Shown: positions 60,101-64,000 of the stretch, in pieces
Layout: every line of letters begins with the position of its first letter
Numbering within the stretch: the first letter of the stretch is position 1
DNA from: Amycolatopsis sp. CA-230715
GTDB lineage: Bacteria > Actinomycetota > Actinomycetes > Mycobacteriales > Pseudonocardiaceae
Direction: 5' to 3'
DNA length: 64,000 nucleotides
Assembly: GCF_018736145.1 (NCBI RefSeq)
Contig: NZ_CP059997.1
Location: 6,137,501 to 6,201,500, forward strand
Translations under genes and position numbers: made by a program
Notes under the pieces: generated by a model
Told to the model about the DNA's origin: nothing
The model's database searches: none
What the model saw: the letters and a program-made list of their open reading frames with translations, nothing else

Positions 60101-62409
60101 TCCAGGTGCCGGAGGTCGTCGACGGTGACCGGCACCGCGTGGTCCCGGAGCACCCGCTGCGTCCCGTCGGCGGAGACGGTGGCGTGCAGCATTTCGTGCC
60201 GCTGCACGAGTTTCTCCAACGAGCCGAGGAACCGGTCGACGTCGAGGGTCTCGGAGTCGAACTCGCGGTAGTAGTGTGTCGCCACTCCGCCGAGTTCGTA
60301 GACGTCGTCGCGGCCGGTGACGTACGCCTGCTGGAGGCCGGTGAGCGGGAACGGTTCGTACCGCGCGGCGGGATCGGGCACCACGACGGGTGCCGGTGCG
60401 GGGCTCGCGGTGTCCATTTCGGACTGTGCGAGGATCTTCGCGGTCACTTCCCGCGCGGAGGCGAGCAGCAGTTCGTCCAGCGCGAGCCGGACGCCGGTCT
60501 CCTGCGCCAGCCGGTGGCGCACCAGCATGCCGCGCAAGGAGTCCAGCCCCAGTCCGGCGAGGGTGGCATCGGAGGCCAGCACGTCCTCCGGCGCATCGCC
60601 GCCGAGCACGTCTTCGAGCAGGCGCCGCACCACCACGGGAACCGCGGCCGTACCCACGGTGGCATCGGCTGCGGGCACGGTGAGTCCGCCCGGCACGCTC
60701 GTGGCCAGCGGGGCGAGCCTGCCTTCGAGGTACGCCTCGCGGCAGGCGGCGCGGCGGATCTTGCCCGCGTTCGTGGTGGGCACGGCCGAGGCGGCCACGA
60801 CGAGCACCTCGGCGTCGACCCGGTGGTTCGCGGTGACCGCCGCGCGCAGGTCCCCGGCGAGCCGCTCGGCGTCGAGTTCTTCGGGGGACCTCACGGCCTG
60901 CACGAGGACGAGCCGCTCGCTCTCCTCGCCCTCCACCGCGAACGCCGCGGCCGGTGCCGCCGTGGTCGCCGGGTGCACCCCGGCCGCGGTGGTTTCGATG
61001 TCCTGGGGGTACAGGTTCCGGCCGCGGATGATCAGCAGTTCCTTCAGCCGTCCGCAGACGAACAGCTCGCCGTCGTGGCGGAAACCGAGGTCACCGGTGC
61101 GGACGAACGGGCCCTCGCCGTTCGCGAGGCTCGCGTCGAACACGGCCGCGGTTTCCCGTGGCCGCCGCCAGTACCCCGGCGCGGTGAACGGGCCCTGCGC
61201 CCAGATTTCGCCGACCCGGCCCGGTGCCACCTCGGTACGGGTCTCGGGGTCGACGACCCGGATCGTGGTCGCGGGACCGGGATCGCCGCAGCTGACCAGA
61301 TCGATCGCGGTGTCATCGGATTCGGGCACGATGCGGGCGGTGTGCGCCTCCAGCGCCGCGCGGTCCAGTGCGAGGGAGCCGATGTCCCCGGCGCGCCTGC
61401 CGCTGACCAGGAGCGTGGTTTCGGTGAGCCCGTAGACCGAGAACATGCTGTCGCGGGCGAATCCTCGCGCGCCGAATCGCGCGGTGAAGCGTTCGAGCGT
61501 GTTCTTCCGGATCCGTTCCCCGGCGACCAGTGCCGAGTGCCAGTTGTCCAGATCGAGCCCGGCGAACTCTTCGGCGGTGACGAAATCGGTGCACCGGTCG
61601 TAAACGAAGTTGGGCCCGCCGCCGAATACCGGAGAATTCGCCGCGCTGATCGCTTCCAGCCAGCTCGCCGGCCGCGCCACCACATCCTCGGTGCGCAGGA
61701 CCGAACAGTCGCCGCCGAGGTACTGGGAAAGCAGCAAATGTCCGATCAGCCCGATTCCGTGGTGCACCGGAACCCAGTTGACGACGGTGGCACCGGCCGG
61801 GATCCCGGTCATCCGCACCATTTTCCGGATACCCGCGAGAATGCTGGCGTGCGAGTTCAGCACACCCTTGGGGTCCCCTGTGGACCCCGAGGTGTACAGC
61901 AGCATCGCGAGGTCTTCGGGCGCGCACCGAGCGGGTGCCTGGTCCGCGGCCGACGGGCGCACCAGTTCGTCCACGGCGAGCCAGGCGATCGCGTCCCCGC
62001 CCGCGGATTGCCAGCGCCGCTTGGCTTCCGCGGCGACAGCGGTACTGGTCAGGATCGCCTCGGCGCCCGCGTCGCGCCCCACCGCGGCGGCCATCGCGCT
62101 GGACACCGGGGTGCCAGCGTAGCCGAGCGGGACCGCGCACCTGCCCGCGTACAGGCAGCCACACACCGCGATGACGTAATCACGTGCCGACGGCGTGAGA
62201 ACGAGAATTCGGGCACCGGGCGCACTGGCGGTCCGTAATGCTTCGGCTACCGCCAGCGCGCGAATGTGCAAGTCCCGGGTGCTCAGCGAATCGGCGGCAG
62301 GGGAATCCGGGCCGTCGGCGAACGAGAATGCGGTGCGGTCCGGTTCTTCGCCGGCGTTCCGCGCGAGCACATCGATGATCGTTGGAGCGTTTTCGGCGCG
62401 TGCGGGCAT
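57136..62409 (-). CDS. FAAL-ACP-Cy-A(Cys)-PCP synthetase
   Basis: This 1757-residue protein begins with a fatty acyl-AMP ligase-type domain (1-560; LLYTSGSTGDPKGV, VYGLTETTLLVSG, RTGDLGFRHDGELFVCGRLKEL, NAGKIRRAA), then an ACP (LGLDSLRGM near 620), a cyclisation domain (680-1085; D-L-L-I-A-D-V-R-S as DxxxxDxxS), an A domain (1146-1636, same code as in the next protein, cysteine-like) and a PCP (LGLDSVVM near 1690). It starts the chain: an acid is activated as an acyl-adenylate, loaded on the ACP, joined to cysteine and cyclised to a thiazoline. The starter acid is unknown; a medium-chain fatty acid or the pyrrole unit are both conceivable. First gene of the leftward operon. Confidence 0.92.
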   Translation of the reverse strand: MPARAENAPTIIDVLARNAGEEPDRTAFSFADGPDSPAADSLSTRDLHIRALAVAEALRTASAPGARILVLTPSARDYVIAVCGCLYAGRCAVPLGYAGTPVSSAMAAAVGRDAGAEAILTSTAVAAEAKRRWQSAGGDAIAWLAVDELVRPSAADQAPARCAPEDLAMLLYTSGSTGDPKGVLNSHASILAGIRKMVRMTGIPAGATVVNWVPVHHGIGLIGHLLLSQYLGGDCSVLRTEDVVARPASWLEAISAANSPVFGGGPNFVYDRCTDFVTAEEFAGLDLDNWHSALVAGERIRKNTLERFTARFGARGFARDSMFSVYGLTETTLLVSGRRAGDIGSLALDRAALEAHTARIVPESDDTAIDLVSCGDPGPATTIRVVDPETRTEVAPGRVGEIWAQGPFTAPGYWRRPRETAAVFDASLANGEGPFVRTGDLGFRHDGELFVCGRLKELLIIRGRNLYPQDIETTAAGVHPATTAAPAAAFAVEGEESERLVLVQAVRSPEELDAERLAGDLRAAVTANHRVDAEVLVVAASAVPTTNAGKIRRAACREAYLEGRLAPLATSVPGGLTVPAADATVGTAAVPVVVRRLLEDVLGGDAPEDVLASDATLAGLGLDSLRGMLVRHRLAQETGVRLALDELLLASAREVTAKILAQSEMDTASPAPAPVVVPDPAARYEPFPLTGLQQAYVTGRDDVYELGGVATHYYREFDSETLDVDRFLGSLEKLVQRHEMLHATVSADGTQRVLRDHAVPVTVDDLRHLDGTAAAERLDRTRAAMSHHVMPLEDGPLFEVRISRLTKSKVRVHIGVDLLIADVRSIQIFYDDWELLYNGKELAPLTGEVSFRDYLIATERDADDAEYRRARDYWMDRIDTMPGAPRLPVVERAKNAKSRFRRIESQLDAGTWTRITNRAGKYGVTPSAVLLAAYAVVLRTWSGSERFLLNIPMFNRQPLHHRIDEVIGDFTTILPLAVDARGDHGIAELAIRIQRQLLSDMDHRRFSGIEVLRELALRDGAATSAVAPVVFASGRGQGRGYLTGEWIGEPGYAISQTPQVWVDNQTYEKDGELHFNWDTVEGLFPVGVVEEMFAAYCGVLELLAGGDSGWESGVDSVLPGWQREVIESVNDTAAPIDVQLLHGPLVECALADPSARAVFADGEWTTFGELYVRACRTARTLRSLGVGPGQVVAVSMDKTAAQITAVVAVLLAGGVYVPIDPELPTARRHHMATHAGARLILTTEARETLDWPDNTRVALLDTAPVDLAEATRDATPEQVSQLDDLAYIIYTSGSTGLPKGVAITHRAASNTCLDINARFGVTSADRALALSSLSFDLSVWDVFGVLGAGGSLVLPATGRDPAHWHELITTHDITVWNSVPALMTMYTEHLPTGTPATSLRLVMLSGDWIPLALPDNLWATHPDIDLYSLGGATEAAIWSVYHPITALDPEWTSIPYGTPLANQQLHVLDTQLQPCPIHTTGDLYISGDGLATGYHNDPGKTHAAFLTHPTTGTRLYKTGDLARRHPDGTLEFLGRTDTQVKINGHRIELGEIETTLTTHPDIHTAIATTTGPPHHKQLHAYLYPHPHTTLTPEQLRTQTHHHLTHHLPTYMHPTTTTILTHLPLTPNGKINRNHLPHPTTTTPATTEEPASQLEKRILVLVGKILDSRRISVTANFFDLGLDSVVMVKVHRELRDGLGRDFALTDLFENPSIRHLAAHLGGADTTEDAVAATFARARDRRARRRPQTTTTTTDGALA
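57481..59176. repeat. Near-identical A-domain copy, second of two
   Basis: Partner of 51221-52916. Both copies encode the same A core, including a His/Thr/Pro-rich C-terminal subdomain that makes the plus strand G+T-rich near 51230-51420 and 57490-57680. The junction with the unique PCP region lies within the linker (codons for TTTTP). Confidence 0.9.
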
Positions 62410-62705
62410 GATCCTCGATGCCTTTCCTCCGGGTTGAGCATCGAGTCTTCATGGCGGGTGGGCGGCGCGAAAGATCCGTCGGCCGGTCCAGGCGGGCGCT
62501 CGACCGGCATAGCTGAATGGCTACGTTGACAGCCGGGTGCGGGTGGCCCCAGGTTGGGCCCTTGATCCGTTTCCCTTCCCCGCTGTGTCGCCGCCGGACG
62601 GCTTGACACAGTTCGTATGGTACCGAGACACTATGTATCGAGCAAGGCCAAGTTGTTCGGCACAGCACCACCGATCCGTTCCCTGCGACAAGTTCAGGTG
62701 TGCAT
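62410..62705. promoter_or_regulatory. Divergent promoter region of the NRPS operon and exporter
   Basis: This 296-bp gap separates the leftward FAAL gene from the rightward exporter. It contains TTGACA at 62603-62608 on the plus strand and a more AT-rich stretch near 62610-62640, which could serve the exporter, although no -10 box at normal spacing is clear. The leftward operon of seven genes must be transcribed from here. No gene is seen. Confidence 0.5.
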
Positions 62706-63719
62706 ATGACAGCGACATCGGCAGCGCCGGTCGTGACCGCGACCGAGCGAACACCGGCCATCCGCGCGGCCGGGCTGAAGAAGCGCTTCGGTGAGAAGTG
62801 GGCCGTCGACGGGGTCGACCTCACCGTGCCGCCCGGTCAGATCTACGCGTTCCTCGGACCCAACGGGGCGGGGAAGTCCACTTGCGTCCGTATGATGTGC
62901 ACGCTGCTCGCGCCGACGGAGGGCACCGTGAGCGTGCTCGGGCACGACACGGTGCGCAACCAGCTTGACGTCCGGCTGCGCGTCGGCGTCGCGCTGCAGG
63001 CGACCGCGCTCGACGACAAGCAGACCGGTCTCGAACAGCTCCGCCTCCAGGGCCGGTTCTACGGGCTCGGCAAGAAGACGATCGGCAAGCGGGTCGGCGA
63101 GCTGACCGAGCTGATCGATCTCGGCGACGCGGTGCGGGACCGGGTGGGCACCTACTCCGGCGGGATGCGCCGCAGGCTGGACCTCGCGGTCGCGCTCATC
63201 CACAACCCGAGGGTGCTCTTCCTCGACGAGCCGACCACCGGGATGGACCCGGCCAGCCGGATCAAGCTCTGGGCCGAGGTCAACCGGCTCAACCGCGAAC
63301 TCGGCACGACCATCTTCATGACCACCCAGTACCTGGAGGAGGCCGATCAGCTCGCCGAGCGCGTCGGCATCATCAACGAGGGCAAGGTGGTCGCCGAGGG
63401 CAGCCCGGAGGAGCTCAAGCGGTCCATCGGCAAGGACCTCATCGTCGCCACGACGAGCGACGGGACTTCCGCCGAAATCGCGCTGCGCGGCCTGCCGGTG
63501 GTGCAGCGCGTCGACGTGAACGGCGAAGAGGTCACGATCGCCGTCGAAGACGGTCCGACCGCGATCAGCCCGGTCGCCCTCGCGCTGGCCGAAAACGCCG
63601 TGACCGTACGGAATCTCGTCCTGCGCCGCCCGACGCTGGACGACGTGTTCCTTTCCATCACCGGGCAGCACATGTCCGAAGAAGACGCACTCGCGGACGC
63701 GGGGAAGGTGACGCAATGA
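62706..63719 (+). CDS. ABC transporter ATP-binding protein (DrrA type)
   Basis: This 337-residue protein has Walker A FLGPNGAGKST, signature YSGGMRRRLDLA, Walker B VLFLDEPTTGMDP and the switch region TTQYLEEADQLA. The C-terminal extension (TLDDVFLSITGQH) is characteristic of the daunorubicin-resistance (DrrA) subfamily. With the membrane protein encoded next it should export the cluster product and give self-resistance. ATG 62706 is chosen over the GTG at 62700, with AGG 7 nt upstream. Divergent from the NRPS operon. Confidence 0.92.
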   Translation: MTATSAAPVVTATERTPAIRAAGLKKRFGEKWAVDGVDLTVPPGQIYAFLGPNGAGKSTCVRMMCTLLAPTEGTVSVLGHDTVRNQLDVRLRVGVALQATALDDKQTGLEQLRLQGRFYGLGKKTIGKRVGELTELIDLGDAVRDRVGTYSGGMRRRLDLAVALIHNPRVLFLDEPTTGMDPASRIKLWAEVNRLNRELGTTIFMTTQYLEEADQLAERVGIINEGKVVAEGSPEELKRSIGKDLIVATTSDGTSAEIALRGLPVVQRVDVNGEEVTIAVEDGPTAISPVALALAENAVTVRNLVLRRPTLDDVFLSITGQHMSEEDALADAGKVTQ

Positions 63720-64000
63720 CCGCTACCACGGAGGCCACGACCGCGGTCCGGGCGGAGACCGAGGAGCTGGTCGGCAGACCGGCCGGTTTCCTGCGGGACC
63801 TGGTGAGCGTTTCCGGCCGATCGCTCCGCCAGCTGGTGCGCGAGCCGGAGACCCTCATCCCGCCGATGCTCATCTCGGTCTTCTTCTTCACCGTTTTCGT
63901 CGGTGCGCTGGAAAAGATCGGAAACCTCGGCGGTACCGCGGACTTCCGCGCGTTCCAGTTCCCGGTGGCGATCGTCATCGCGTCGACGGGGACGACCAGG
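63716..64000 (+). CDS. ABC-2 type transporter permease (DrrB-like), 5' part only
   Basis: The first 95 residues of a permease are visible; the gene continues past the window. ATG 63716 overlaps the stop of the ATPase gene (ATGA). After a soluble N-terminus comes FLRDLVSVSGRSLRQLVREPETLIPPMLISVFFFTVFVGAL, the usual start of DrrB-type ABC-2 permeases with the first membrane helix. A second hydrophobic stretch begins near FPVAIVIAS. Confidence 0.88.
   Translation, partial: MTATTEATTAVRAETEELVGRPAGFLRDLVSVSGRSLRQLVREPETLIPPMLISVFFFTVFVGALEKIGNLGGTADFRAFQFPVAIVIASTGTTR

Noticed and set aside
62528..62558. A fifth CCCAAC...GTC element upstream of the FAAL gene.
   Set aside because: The spacing is 22 nt, not 18, and the -35 lacks the TTT run. 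It may be chance or belong to another sigma factor.
2..64000. tRNA, rRNA, insertion sequences, integrase or attachment sites.
   Set aside because: None could be recognised on either strand by reading; a tRNA scan and IS search would be needed to exclude small or decayed copies.

Overview
The window is high-GC actinobacterial DNA. Genes are tightly packed, ATGA/GTGA start-stop overlaps are common, and coding uses GC-rich third positions with frequent GTG starts. The gene content (a conservon with a P450 pair, a SARP regulator, a Tsr-like rRNA methyltransferase, PatG-type proteases and an NRPS/PKS cluster) fits a Pseudonocardiales genome such as Amycolatopsis. That genus call is an inference; no rRNA or other marker gene is present.

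Region 1 (1-7.6 kb) holds accessory metabolism and secreted proteins: a 3' SDR fragment with an amidohydrolase, a MarR/ArsR-type regulator pair divergent from a flavin disulfide reductase-like enzyme, a secreted thaumatin-like protein with a GH128-type beta-1,3-glucanase, a secreted zinc-protease-like protein, and a Tsr/NshR-type 23S rRNA methyltransferase. Region 2 (7.7-12.9 kb) is a complete conservon (sensor-kinase-like ATPase, roadblock protein, DUF742 protein, Ras-like GTPase) followed by two P450s. The first P450 carries a CYP157-type ExxW in place of ExxR.

Region 3 (13.8-19.2 kb) looks like an uncommon RiPP locus. A 52-residue precursor candidate is followed by a perfect 30-nt palindrome. 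Next come two paralogous subtilisin-PatG proteins (the second has Glu at the catalytic Asp position), two small unrecognised proteins, and a tetrapyrrole-methylase-fold methyltransferase of the kind that N-methylates borosin backbones. A TetR/glycosyltransferase pair lies convergent to it.

Region 4 (21.8-32.1 kb) is a possible stress or conflict system. An ECF sigma factor lies among a membrane protein, a MoxR-like AAA ATPase, a trypsin-nSTAND ATPase-transmembrane-I36-like fusion, a PrsW-type intramembrane protease, lipoproteins and unknowns. Four transcription units, including that of the sigma gene, share the same upstream element, CCCAAC-N18-GTC. This looks like one autoregulated sigma regulon.

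Region 5 (32.2 kb to the end) is a biosynthetic cluster. A prolyl-AMP ligase, a carrier protein, a prolyl-S-carrier dehydrogenase, a PltA-like halogenase and a KAS III-like enzyme should make and pass on a (di)chloropyrrole-2-carboxyl unit. A second halogenase, a cation antiporter and an alpha/beta-hydrolase-fold protein without its nucleophile lie to the left. On the right, a long leftward operon encodes FAAL-ACP-Cy-A-PCP, KS-AT-ACP-Cy-A-PCP-C*, an acyl-CoA dehydrogenase, C-PCP-reductase, a methyltransferase, a stand-alone A domain and a SARP regulator. The two Cy modules have cysteine-like codes, predicting two thiazoline-type rings. Their A domains are almost identical over about 1.7 kb of DNA, which suggests recent duplication or gene conversion. 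A DrrA/DrrB-type exporter starts at the right edge.

I saw no tRNA, rRNA, CRISPR array, insertion sequence or phage integrase.
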